From: Synergistaceae bacterium
Lineage (GTDB): Bacteria > Synergistota > Synergistia > Synergistales > Aminobacteriaceae
Reading direction: 5' to 3'
NCBI GenBank assembly: GCA_031270755.1
Contig: JAISWV010000191.1
Location: forward strand, 1 to 9,114
Length of the DNA: 9,114 bases
Part shown: one piece after another, positions 1 to 5,722 of the stretch
Layout: the number at the start of each line of letters is the position of its first letter
Position numbering within the stretch: the stretch's first letter is position 1
Made by a program: the position numbers and the translations under genes
Notes under the pieces: generated by a model
What the model saw: the letters and a program-made list of their open reading frames with translations, nothing else
The model's database searches: none
Told to the model about the DNA's origin: nothing

Positions 1-2
1 CT

Positions 3-290
3 CTGTCCGTCGGCACGATAGCCAAAGACGACAGCACGTCGCGGTATCTGTCCGTTCTCGTCGGAGCGGAAGGCGCGGATGTCATTTACCCTGACGGTAC
101 CACAAAAACCCTTCCCGGTGATTCTGTCATAAAGGTAGATTCCGCCGGCGAGATAACTGTCTCGGAGGATACCGGCACCGGCGGTGGTGTGACGCCCAGC
201 AGCAGCGGCGGATGCGACTTTGGCGCAGGGGCTGTCGGATCGCTGATACTGCTCGCGGCTTTGTGGGCCACGCGGAAAGGTAAAATGTAG
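3..290 (+). CDS. C-terminal end of a Synerg-CTERM surface/exported protein (5' partial)
   Basis: The reading frame is open from the left edge to a TAG at 288-290 and gives 95 residues. The first ~60 residues look like a small beta-rich segment (for example VIYPDGTTKTLPGDSVIKVD), followed by a Gly/Thr linker. The tail reads TPSSSGGCDFGAGAVGSL, then a hydrophobic stretch ILLAALWA and a basic end TRKGKM. This Ser/Gly-rich block with an invariant-looking Cys (codon 213-215), hydrophobic helix and terminal Arg/Lys matches the Synerg-CTERM protein-sorting signal, which is confined to Synergistota and thought to direct processing and anchoring at the cell surface. The function of the body of the protein cannot be told from this piece. 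The frame assignment is firm; the sorting-signal call is by recognition of the pattern. Confidence 0.85.
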   Translation: MSVGTIAKDDSTSRYLSVLVGAEGADVIYPDGTTKTLPGDSVIKVDSAGEITVSEDTGTGGGVTPSSSGGCDFGAGAVGSLILLAALWATRKGKM

Positions 291-318
291 GGGCGGTTGC
301 AGTCTGTCGTTCCCCGAT

Positions 319-350
319 CCTCCGGCGTATGCCGGCGTGAGGGAAGTTTT
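319..350 (+). terminator. possible weak terminator after the Synerg-CTERM gene
   Basis: About 30 nt after the stop codon, CCGGC-GTAT-GCCGG forms a 5-bp GC hairpin at 322-335. An outer CCTC/GAGG pair (319-322 and 339-342) could compete with it or extend it. A short TTTT follows at 347-350. The T run is short and not adjacent to the stem, so this is only a candidate. Confidence 0.3.
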
Positions 351-476
351 GTACCAATTTAATCCATAGCGAGGAATTGCCGCTTAACCGCAAACGCGCC
401 AAAGAAAGCGCGCGTTCGACAACACAAGGAAAGATGAGCTTTCGTAGGCGATGCGGAAAAACGGCAATCCGAGTGA

Positions 477-578
477 TATTACCCCGGTGTCTAAAAGGGT
501 CGAGTTCTGTGTCCAAGATTGCTTTCTACAGGAGACCTCTGGAATTCGATCTAATTACAAATAGACGCCGGGGTAATA
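477..578. repeat. ~100-bp element with 17-bp inverted ends
   Basis: The left arm is TATTACCCCGGTGTCTA (477-493) and the right arm TAGACGCCGGGGTAATA (562-578). They are inverted copies with a single mismatch over 17 bp, separated by 68 bp. No convincing ORF lies inside. The outer part, TATTACCCCGG, recurs almost exactly as the end of a second inverted repeat at 7619-7723 (TATTACTCCGG) with very similar total length (102 versus 105 bp). It could be a miniature inverted-repeat element or a pair of protein-binding sites. No obvious target-site duplication is visible. The rest of 291-639 holds no gene I can support; a 7-bp GC-rich hairpin (AACGCGC at 393-399 with GCGCGTT at 410-416) is the only other structure noted. 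Confidence 0.55.
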
Positions 579-639
579 GTTTTCGATCGGTTGCGATTGG
601 TATAGCTTGAATCTAGCGATATCAACCAAGAACGTAAAT

Positions 640-756
640 TCAGGAAGACCCGATCTGGGAGCACCCGACGCCTCCTCGTACATGTCCGGGATGATGGTCC
701 ACATCGACGGCGGCTGCCTCGCTGGGGGCACTCCTTGGGACTTCATCAGAAATTAA
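640..756 (+). pseudogene. 3' remnant of a short-chain dehydrogenase/reductase (SDR) gene
   Basis: The plus-strand frame ending at the TAA at 754-756 reads SGRPDLGAPDASSYMSG and then MMVHIDGGCLAGGTPWDFIRN. This is the typical C-terminal end of a classical SDR: the GRPE-type loop, the SDASSYM(T/S)G segment, and the xVDGG motif close to the C-terminus. The frame is open only back to a TAG at 577-579, and residues before the GRP motif do not resemble an SDR. The NAD-binding Rossmann part, the Ser-Tyr-Lys catalytic motif and some residues between GRPD and DASS are missing. There is no start codon with a ribosome site. It is read as the scrap of a deleted gene, possibly related to gluconate 5-dehydrogenase or 3-oxoacyl reductase types. 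It overlaps the stop codon of the converging Rpn-like gene by a few bases. Confidence 0.6.
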
Positions 757-1490
757 CTGAGTGAAAGGATATCTTTTTCGTTCAATCCAGTGTATTTCCT
801 GATAGTTTCAGCAGAAGATCCGTCGGCGAGCATTGAACGCGCCACTTCAAAAATCCCCTCCATCTTACCTTTTTTTATGCCTTCTTCTATACCTTGCTCT
901 ATACCTTTCTCTATTCCTTCTTCTCTAGCGTCTTCGAGCTCAATTTCTCTAACGTAGTCGCGAAGCGGTATGATCCTCATTTTGTACGCCTCCTTCAATT
1001 CTTGGCTGATCATAGGGTCGCTCAACCGAAAAATGCGATTGGAAAAATCCAGAATGAATCGTCTCTCTCTGTTTTCATAGTCTTGTTCGGTCGTCGTGTT
1101 CCACATCTCCCACGCGTATGCTTCGCGTGCTTTCACGTCGTCTCCCGCGTCCAAAGACATACGCCCCGCTAGTACAACACGGGCAAACGGGCGTTTGTCG
1201 CGCCTCAGATCGTCTATTTCTTTTTCTGGCAGGTAAAATGCGTTATATTTAAAACTCAGTTCCACACCGTAACACGAGTCCACGAACCTATCGGCGTTGT
1301 TTACGCTTCCGGTAAAAATTGCGAGCGCCGTCGTCTTCGTTCTCGACTTATCCCTCAGACGCACGTACAGTTCAAGCATTTTCAAAGCAAATTTCTCGTC
1401 GTCCCGATGCTGCTGCTCCACCAGCAAAGCCACACTGCCGTTTTCGTCGTTCAGCAGAGGAACGTTCAAAAACACGTCCAAGACCCTCAT
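753..1490 (-). CDS. Rpn-family PD-(D/E)XK nuclease / transposase-like protein, N-terminally truncated
   Basis: The 245-residue product belongs to the Rpn (recombination-promoting nuclease, formerly putative transposase YhgA-like) group. Visible family marks are LDVFLNV with D5; LLVEQQH with E25-x-Q27, the likely D...ExQ metal-binding core of a PD-(D/E)XK fold; FALKMLELYVRL (34-45); and TTALAIFTG (53-61). The C-terminal part has a charged repeat of EGIEKGIEQGIEEGIKKGK type (191-209, four-residue units) and a terminal helical segment LADGSSAETIRKYTGLNEKD, as in many family members. Relatives normally carry roughly 50-60 more residues before the Asp strand; here an in-frame TAG lies two codons before the ATG. 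The ATG has only a poor ribosome site and overlaps the stop of a short upstream frame (ATGA). The gene is therefore probably damaged, though the core could still fold. Known family members cleave DNA and stimulate RecA-independent recombination; whether this one is active is unknown. Confidence 0.75.
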   Translation of the reverse strand: MRVLDVFLNVPLLNDENGSVALLVEQQHRDDEKFALKMLELYVRLRDKSRTKTTALAIFTGSVNNADRFVDSCYGVELSFKYNAFYLPEKEIDDLRRDKRPFARVVLAGRMSLDAGDDVKAREAYAWEMWNTTTEQDYENRERRFILDFSNRIFRLSDPMISQELKEAYKMRIIPLRDYVREIELEDAREEGIEKGIEQGIEEGIKKGKMEGIFEVARSMLADGSSAETIRKYTGLNEKDILSLS

Positions 1491-1558
1491 GCCCTATCCC
1501 GCCACTTGTGGGGTATGTCGCTCATCGAACACAGCGTACCTTCCGTACCTTCGATCAT
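1487..1558 (-). pseudogene. possible N-terminal remnant of the Rpn-like gene (23 codons)
   Basis: A short minus-strand frame starts at ATG 1558-1556, preceded by GGAGAGAAAGA, a good ribosome site. It encodes MIEGTEGTLCSMSDIPHKWRDRA and stops at a TGA that overlaps the ATG of the nuclease frame (ATGA at 1490-1487). SDIPHKWRDRA resembles the very start of Rpn-family proteins as I remember them. I infer that the original gene began here and lost about 50 codons with a frame change at the junction. The alternative is a short leader peptide coupled to the downstream start. Confidence 0.4.
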
Positions 1559-1860
1559 TCTTTCTCTCCGCCTCTCACCATGCTATGCTATCTGTATGAG
1601 CTCGAAGGCTCATCGCGATCCGTCACTTGCCCGCCTCATTATATCGCAAAACAGCTACCCCCTTCGAGAAGTCCGCTGCCGTCGGGTCGATTCGACCATT
1701 CAGACCTACCTGCTGCTCCTGTCACTAAGTGACCACTCTCTTGGAGTAAAACCTGACGGAGGGGAAACGAGGCTGACGGATTCCTCCGCGAGTTCCAACA
1801 GAACAGACCCCGCAGGAAGCAAAACAAAGGAGCCGAAAGCGTGAGTAACTTGACAATTGA
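1559..1860. other. intergenic stretch with two short palindromes, no supported gene
   Basis: No reading frame here resembles a known protein or has a good ribosome site. Two perfect 13-bp palindromes with a single central base stand 36 bp apart: GGTCGATTCGACC (1685-1697) and GTCACTAAGTGAC (1721-1733). An open plus frame ending at 1844 (SLGVKPDGGETRLTD and onward to KTKEPKA) is hydrophilic and featureless; I could not tie it to any family. Confidence 0.4.
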
Positions 1861-1872
1861 ATGGCAGGCAAC

Positions 1873-1893
1873 AAAAAAGCCCCTTGCGCGGCT
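1873..1893 (-). terminator. rho-independent terminator of the coiled-coil gene
   Basis: Read on the minus strand, three bases after the TAA stop, AGCC-GCGCAAGG-GGCT forms a short GC stem (1893-1890 with 1881-1878) followed directly by a run of six T (1878-1873). The stem is only 4 bp, but placement and T run fit an intrinsic terminator. Confidence 0.55.
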
Positions 1894-1896
1894 GAG

Positions 1897-2397
1897 TTAT
1901 TTGGCGAAATATTGCAAGGCAATGGGAATCAAAAACGTGGCGATGAGAAAGCCCATCATCCACATGAAATGACTGTTGCCTTCCCTGCGGAGTTCGTTGA
2001 TTTGCCCTTCCATTTTCTCAAATCGCGTGTTCATCTCTCCACGCAGGTCTTTGATGTTGCCGTCGACTTTTTCGAACCGCGAGTCAACGCTTTTCTCCAT
2101 CTTATCGAACCGCACGTAAACGCTTTCGAATCGTGCGTCAATGTTTTTGAATCGTGCGTCAAAGCTTTTCTCCACCTTGTCAAATCGCGCGTTCATTTCG
2201 CCGCGCAGATCACTCACAGATTTTTCTATTCGCGTTTCGAATTTTTCGCGGTTTTTCCTTTCGTCGGTGAGAGTTGTGTCGATACGCCTTATTTCACTTT
2301 CAAAATGTTTTTCATCCACAGCGGTAAAGGTCGGCGGATGAAATTCGCGCGGTGTATTGCGCTCTGTGAGATTGAGTGTTGTTACTCCGTTTGCCAT
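1897..2397 (-). CDS. coiled-coil protein with C-terminal membrane anchor
   Basis: The 166-residue product has a short polar N-terminus (1-27), a long charged coiled coil (about 28-140) and one hydrophobic segment (MWMMGFLIATFLIPIALQYF, about 145-164), ending in AK. The coil is built from repeated units of DxRFEKVE / ARFDKMEKS type. DLRGEMN occurs twice, at 63-69 and 117-123. At DNA level GAATCGTGCGTCAA is repeated at 2128-2141 and 2149-2162, exactly 21 bp apart, i.e. one heptad. The ATG at 2397 is chosen because GAGGAGGTG (2412-2404) precedes it at good distance; a longer frame from 2469 has no ribosome site. This architecture (tail-anchored coiled coil, DUF1640-like in general appearance) is common in accessory regions of bacteria, with unknown function. 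It is likely monocistronic, with its own promoter and terminator. Confidence 0.8.
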   Translation of the reverse strand: MANGVTTLNLTERNTPREFHPPTFTAVDEKHFESEIRRIDTTLTDERKNREKFETRIEKSVSDLRGEMNARFDKVEKSFDARFKNIDARFESVYVRFDKMEKSVDSRFEKVDGNIKDLRGEMNTRFEKMEGQINELRREGNSHFMWMMGFLIATFLIPIALQYFAK

Positions 2398-2419
2398 CGT
2401 CGACACCTCCTCTACGGAA

Positions 2420-2457
2420 ATTATAGCAGAGCTACCACCATGTAAGTCATGTAAGTC
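2420..2457 (-). promoter_or_regulatory. candidate promoter of the coiled-coil gene with a 9-nt tandem repeat
   Basis: A perfect TATAAT is read on the minus strand at 2425-2420, placing a start near 2413, just ahead of the ribosome site. No good -35 hexamer lies at the usual spacing. Instead that position is covered by two abutting copies of TGTAAGTC (plus strand 2441-2448 and 2450-2457, period 9). This could be an activator or repressor site that compensates for or controls the weak -35. Confidence 0.45.
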
Positions 2458-2494
2458 TATTCCCTCCATAATTTTAAGATACTTTTAAGAACGC

Positions 2495-2540
2495 ATCTGG
2501 ACGGCTATAATGAGTTGTTTTGAGTGAGCATTATCCAGAT
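2495..2540. promoter_or_regulatory. inverted repeat in the divergent control region
   Basis: ATCTGGA (2495-2501) and TCCAGAT (2534-2540) are perfect inverted copies. Inside them ATAATG (2507-2512) faces CATTAT (2529-2534). A plus-strand TATAAT (2506-2511) lies within, without a good -35. It sits between the divergent coiled-coil and flavoprotein genes and could be an operator or the base of a hairpin. Confidence 0.35.
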
Positions 2541-2634
2541 TTTAAGTCGTAATTGGGATGTTTTTGTTACCGTGAAAATCCAGGATGATAAAAATTAAAA
2601 AAATTACTTCTCTGGAATATCTATTTCGATTGAA

Positions 2635-2669
2635 GGTCGTAAAATTAATTTGTCATTTTACTGACGACC
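2635..2669 (+). promoter_or_regulatory. imperfect hairpin/operator just upstream of the flavoprotein ribosome site
   Basis: GGTCGTAAAAT (2635-2645) can pair with ATTTTAC-TG-ACGACC (2655-2669) with a 2-nt bulge. It ends five bases before the AGGGAG ribosome site (2674-2679) of the flavoprotein gene. In RNA this stem would lie right before the ribosome site; in DNA it could be a repressor site. The surrounding ~50 bases are AT-rich. Confidence 0.4.
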
Positions 2670-2688
2670 CTATAGGGAGTGAAAAGAT

Positions 2689-4722
2689 ATGCCGATTTTA
2701 AACTCTCCTGTTTCTTCGGAGACGGTGGAACTGGCGGGGCTCCGCTTCGAGATGTATCGCTTCAATACGGTGGTGGTCGGGACGGGGGCCGCGGGTTACA
2801 ACGCCGCCGATTCCCTCTGCGCCGCGGGAGTTCCCGCGGGGGACGTGGGCGTCGTGACCGAAGGCAGGTTGATGGGGACCTCGCGCAACACCGGGTCGGA
2901 CAAGCAGACCTATTATCGGCTCACGGAGGCGGGCGGCGAACCCGACTCCGTTTTTGGCATGGCGTGGACCCTCTTCGAGGGGGGAAGTATGCACGGCGAC
3001 ATCGCTCTCGTGGAAGCCGCACTTTCTTCCAGGTGCTTCCACAAGCTCGTCCAAATCGGAGTTCCCTTTCCCCACAACCGCTACGGCGAGTACGTCGGCT
3101 ACAAAACGGACCACGACCCGAAACAGAGGGCGACGTCCTGCGGCCCCCTCACCTCGCGTTACATGACGGAGCGTCTCGAAACACACGTCATGGAGCGCGG
3201 CATTCCCCTCTTCGACGGTTACAGGGTCCTCGCGGTGGTCACGACGGGCGGCGAGCCCCGGAAAGCCTGCGGGCTGATCGCGCTGGACGTGAATTCACAG
3301 ACCGTTCCGGCCCTCGCGCTGTTCAACTGCACGAACGTGGTCTGGGCAGCGGGCGGCCCCTCCGCCATCCACCATGCCTCCGTATACCCGGAGAGCCAGA
3401 CCTGCGCGATGGGGGCGGCCCTGGAAGCCGGAGCGCCGGGGGTGAATCTCACGGAGTCCCAGTATGGAATTGCCTCGACGAAGTTCCGCTGGAACCTCTC
3501 GGGCACGTACCAGCAGGTCCTGCCGACGTACATTTCCACCGACAAAAACGGCGAAGACCCCAAGGAATTCCTGGACAAATACTTCGCGACCCCGAAAGAG
3601 ACGGCGCGCGGGATATTCCTCAAGGGCTACCAGTGGCCCTTCGACCCCAGCAAGCTGGGGAGAGGCGGATCATCCCTGGTGGACCTCGCCGTTTTCATGG
3701 AGAAAAAAAAGGGACGGCGGGTGTTCCTCGACTTCCGGCGCAATCCGTCGGCCCTGGGTGAAGGCATGATCTCAGAGCGCTTGGACGGAAAAAATTTGGA
3801 TGAGGAAACGTACTCTTATCTGGAGCGCTCCGGGGCGCTCTTGGGCACGCCGATAGCGCGGCTGAGGCACATGAACCCTCTCGCCTATAAACTGTATCTG
3901 GACAACGGCATCGACCTTGCCCGAGAGATGCTGGAAATAGCGGTCTGTGCCCAGCACAACAACGGAGGGCTGAAGGTAAATCTCTGGTGGGAGAGCGATT
4001 TGAAGCACTTTTTCCCCGTCGGAGAAGCCGCGGGGACCTTGGGTGTCCATCGTCCCGGAGGGTCGGCGCTGAACTCGACGCAGGTCGGCAGCACGAGAGC
4101 CGCGCAATTTATCGCCGCGAACTACGGAGAAGCCCCGGCTCCCGCGGAAAAATTTCTTGAGATTGTGGCACAGCCCGTGGCGAAGGTCTCCGCCCGCATA
4201 CAAAAAATCCTGATGTGTCATGGAACGGAGGACCCGGAGACCAGAGAACGCGGTCAAAAGCTGATGGACTCCTGTGGGGCCTTCATACGCCCGGCGAAAA
4301 AGGTGAAGGAGGCCGCCGAAACGACCCGGCAGGCCCTCGCTTCGTTTGAAGAGCGAAGCCGCGCGCGGGACATGGACGAGCTGCTGGCGGCTCTGATCGA
4401 CAGGGACATTTTGCTGACGCGGTACGTATACCTTTGCGCTATCGATGAATACATCGAACGGGGCGGCCGCAGCAGGGGTTCCAGCTTGATCTGCGACGAG
4501 GAAGACCTCACGGTCGAAAACTGCGCGTCCGAGGGAATACCAGTGTCGCTGGACGGCGGCAAGTTTTCGGACAGGATCTGCGAGGTTCGCCTCGAACCCG
4601 GTGCCGACGGCCTGCCGGTCTGCCGATTCGAGTGGGTAAAGGTTCGCCCTGTTCCGGCAGACCGGGAAGAGTGGTTCGAAAACGTTTATAACGCTTGGCT
4701 CCGCGGAGAAATTATACGATGA
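2689..4722 (+). CDS. FAD-dependent oxidoreductase, fumarate reductase/succinate dehydrogenase flavoprotein-like
   Basis: The 677-residue product is a stand-alone flavoprotein. VVVGTGAAGYNAA (28-40) is the N-terminal GxGxxG dinucleotide-binding fold. GTSRNTGSDKQTYY (63-76) occupies the FAD-contact loop, VVWAAGGPSA (217-226) is the second FAD strand motif, and AQHNNGGLKVN (421-431) corresponds to the H-x-x-x-GG segment of fumarate reductase/L-aspartate oxidase enzymes. FFPVGEAAGTLGVHRPGGSA and following LNS (441-463) is the C-terminal FAD-binding signature of that superfamily. The middle part (about 255-420) is the substrate-capping region and does not show the usual fumarate reductase motifs, so fumarate is not a safe substrate. 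The C-terminus (about 490-600) is helical, as in the family. There is no signal peptide, twin-arginine motif, heme motif or iron-sulfur partner nearby, suggesting a cytoplasmic enzyme with an unknown electron donor. The start is chosen from AGGGAG nine bases upstream; an internal ATG at residue 22 is possible. The gene is GC-rich against AT-rich flanks. Confidence 0.85.
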   Translation: MPILNSPVSSETVELAGLRFEMYRFNTVVVGTGAAGYNAADSLCAAGVPAGDVGVVTEGRLMGTSRNTGSDKQTYYRLTEAGGEPDSVFGMAWTLFEGGSMHGDIALVEAALSSRCFHKLVQIGVPFPHNRYGEYVGYKTDHDPKQRATSCGPLTSRYMTERLETHVMERGIPLFDGYRVLAVVTTGGEPRKACGLIALDVNSQTVPALALFNCTNVVWAAGGPSAIHHASVYPESQTCAMGAALEAGAPGVNLTESQYGIASTKFRWNLSGTYQQVLPTYISTDKNGEDPKEFLDKYFATPKETARGIFLKGYQWPFDPSKLGRGGSSLVDLAVFMEKKKGRRVFLDFRRNPSALGEGMISERLDGKNLDEETYSYLERSGALLGTPIARLRHMNPLAYKLYLDNGIDLAREMLEIAVCAQHNNGGLKVNLWWESDLKHFFPVGEAAGTLGVHRPGGSALNSTQVGSTRAAQFIAANYGEAPAPAEKFLEIVAQPVAKVSARIQKILMCHGTEDPETRERGQKLMDSCGAFIRPAKKVKEAAETTRQALASFEERSRARDMDELLAALIDRDILLTRYVYLCAIDEYIERGGRSRGSSLICDEEDLTVENCASEGIPVSLDGGKFSDRICEVRLEPGADGLPVCRFEWVKVRPVPADREEWFENVYNAWLRGEIIR

Positions 4723-4787
4723 TGGAACTCTGAATCACTCTTCTGCGCAGAGCTCATTCGTTCCTGCGGGACTCACGCAAGTTATTT

Positions 4788-5687
4788 TTATGCGCTATTG
4801 CACAGGTAAATTCCGAGTACTGCCAATACTCCGCCCACACAGGCGGGTAAGGTGAGCGTTTCTCCAAAGAGCAGCACACCGAATAAAACAGCCGTAACAG
4901 GATCCAAGGCTATAAACGCCCCTGACCGCGTCGCGCCGATTTGTTCGATCGCGTCGTAATACCAGATATAAGCGAGCGCCGAACCGATAATGCCCAAGTA
5001 CAGAAGACTCATCCATTGTGATGCGGATATGTTTGGCAGGGAAGCTAAAAATCCTTTTCGGTCGATATATACGTTTGCGGCGCATAACATCGCGGTACCG
5101 AGCCAAATCGAGTGGCTTACAGTCAGTAAAGGACCGATCGACCGGGAAAGGCTGCGCGAAAACACGCTGTAAATCGTCCAACAGACCACACAGCCGAGAA
5201 TAATGATGTCGCCTCGCAATGAACCGGCGAGAGCGCCTTTATCGCGGCTTATTATGACCAGGCACGCGCCTGATATACAGAAAAGGACTCCGATTATTTG
5301 CTTAAGACGCATTTTTTCGTGGAATAAACAGAATGAGGCGAGGGCGATCGTCGCCGGGTTCAACGCCACCACGAGTGACGCGCGCGAAGCAGTCGTATAG
5401 GCGAGGCCGTAGAAGAAACAAATGTTATACATAAATACTCCAAAGAAACCGAGCATGGCCAGCTGCAGCCATTGTTTTTTCCCCGGGTTCGGTATAGGCG
5501 TTCGTGTGACGGCAAGGTAGAACATAAGCGCGACACTCGCCAAAATAAAGCGAAGGCCCGCGGACACCAGCGGAGTGACATTCCCGCCGAGATAGCGGCC
5601 CGCGACAAATGTTCCCCCCCAAATAACCGACACAGCCAAAAGCTTCACGTAAACAATCCGTCGTTTCAAAACATTGCCGTCATCCAT
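4788..5687 (-). CDS. EamA/DMT-superfamily transporter
   Basis: The 299-residue integral membrane protein has ten hydrophobic segments (roughly 11-29, 38-60, 75-93, 97-119, 128-147, 160-178, 186-206, 224-244, 252-273 and 280-296). It is built as two tandem EamA repeats. The signature stretch occurs in each half: LNPATIALASFCLFHEKM (109-126, Glu124) and LDPVTAVLFGVLLFGETL (261-278, Glu276). The length is normal for the 10-TMS drug/metabolite exporter family, whose members move amino acids, nucleosides or other metabolites, usually outwards; the substrate cannot be inferred. ATG at 5687 is preferred, with GTGAGG nine bases upstream; an in-frame GTG at 5702 would add five residues but lacks a ribosome site. 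It lies 35 bases downstream of the nucleotidyltransferase gene on the same strand, so the two are probably co-transcribed. It converges on the flavoprotein gene, and no clear terminator is seen between them. Confidence 0.88.
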   Translation of the reverse strand: MDDGNVLKRRIVYVKLLAVSVIWGGTFVAGRYLGGNVTPLVSAGLRFILASVALMFYLAVTRTPIPNPGKKQWLQLAMLGFFGVFMYNICFFYGLAYTTASRASLVVALNPATIALASFCLFHEKMRLKQIIGVLFCISGACLVIISRDKGALAGSLRGDIIILGCVVCWTIYSVFSRSLSRSIGPLLTVSHSIWLGTAMLCAANVYIDRKGFLASLPNISASQWMSLLYLGIIGSALAYIWYYDAIEQIGATRSGAFIALDPVTAVLFGVLLFGETLTLPACVGGVLAVLGIYLCNSA

Positions 5688-5722
5688 TTCGAGCAGCCTC
5701 ACGAATCACTTGCAGGCCCAAA

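Noticed and set aside
377..610. 77-codon plus-strand ORF across the 477-578 element
   Set aside because: It runs through the inverted repeat, is Arg/Ser-rich without recognisable domains and lacks a ribosome site.
555..746. 63-codon minus-strand ORF opposite the SDR remnant
   Set aside because: The opposite strand carries a recognisable SDR C-terminus, this frame has no ribosome site or family resemblance, and it is a shadow.
860..930. Short tandem repeats that might suggest an array or a CRISPR
   Set aside because: They are 12-bp units encoding the EGIE/KGIE tail typical of Rpn-family proteins; no spacer structure is present.
1407..1844. Plus-strand ORF of 145 codons ending SKTKEPKA
   Set aside because: Its first third is antisense to the nuclease gene; the remainder is low-complexity and hydrophilic with no recognisable family.
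1861..2445. Plus-strand ORF of 194 codons
   Set aside because: It is antisense to the coiled-coil gene, whose minus-strand ribosome site, heptads, membrane anchor and terminator are convincing.
2679..3761. 360-codon plus-strand ORF overlapping the flavoprotein gene
   Set aside because: An Arg/Gly/Pro-rich frame produced by the high GC content; the overlapping frame contains the FAD-binding motifs.
4735..4787. Possible bidirectional terminator between the flavoprotein and EamA genes
   Set aside because: Only a 10-bp palindrome (TCTGCGCAGA, 4742-4751) is present, without a T run on either strand next to it.
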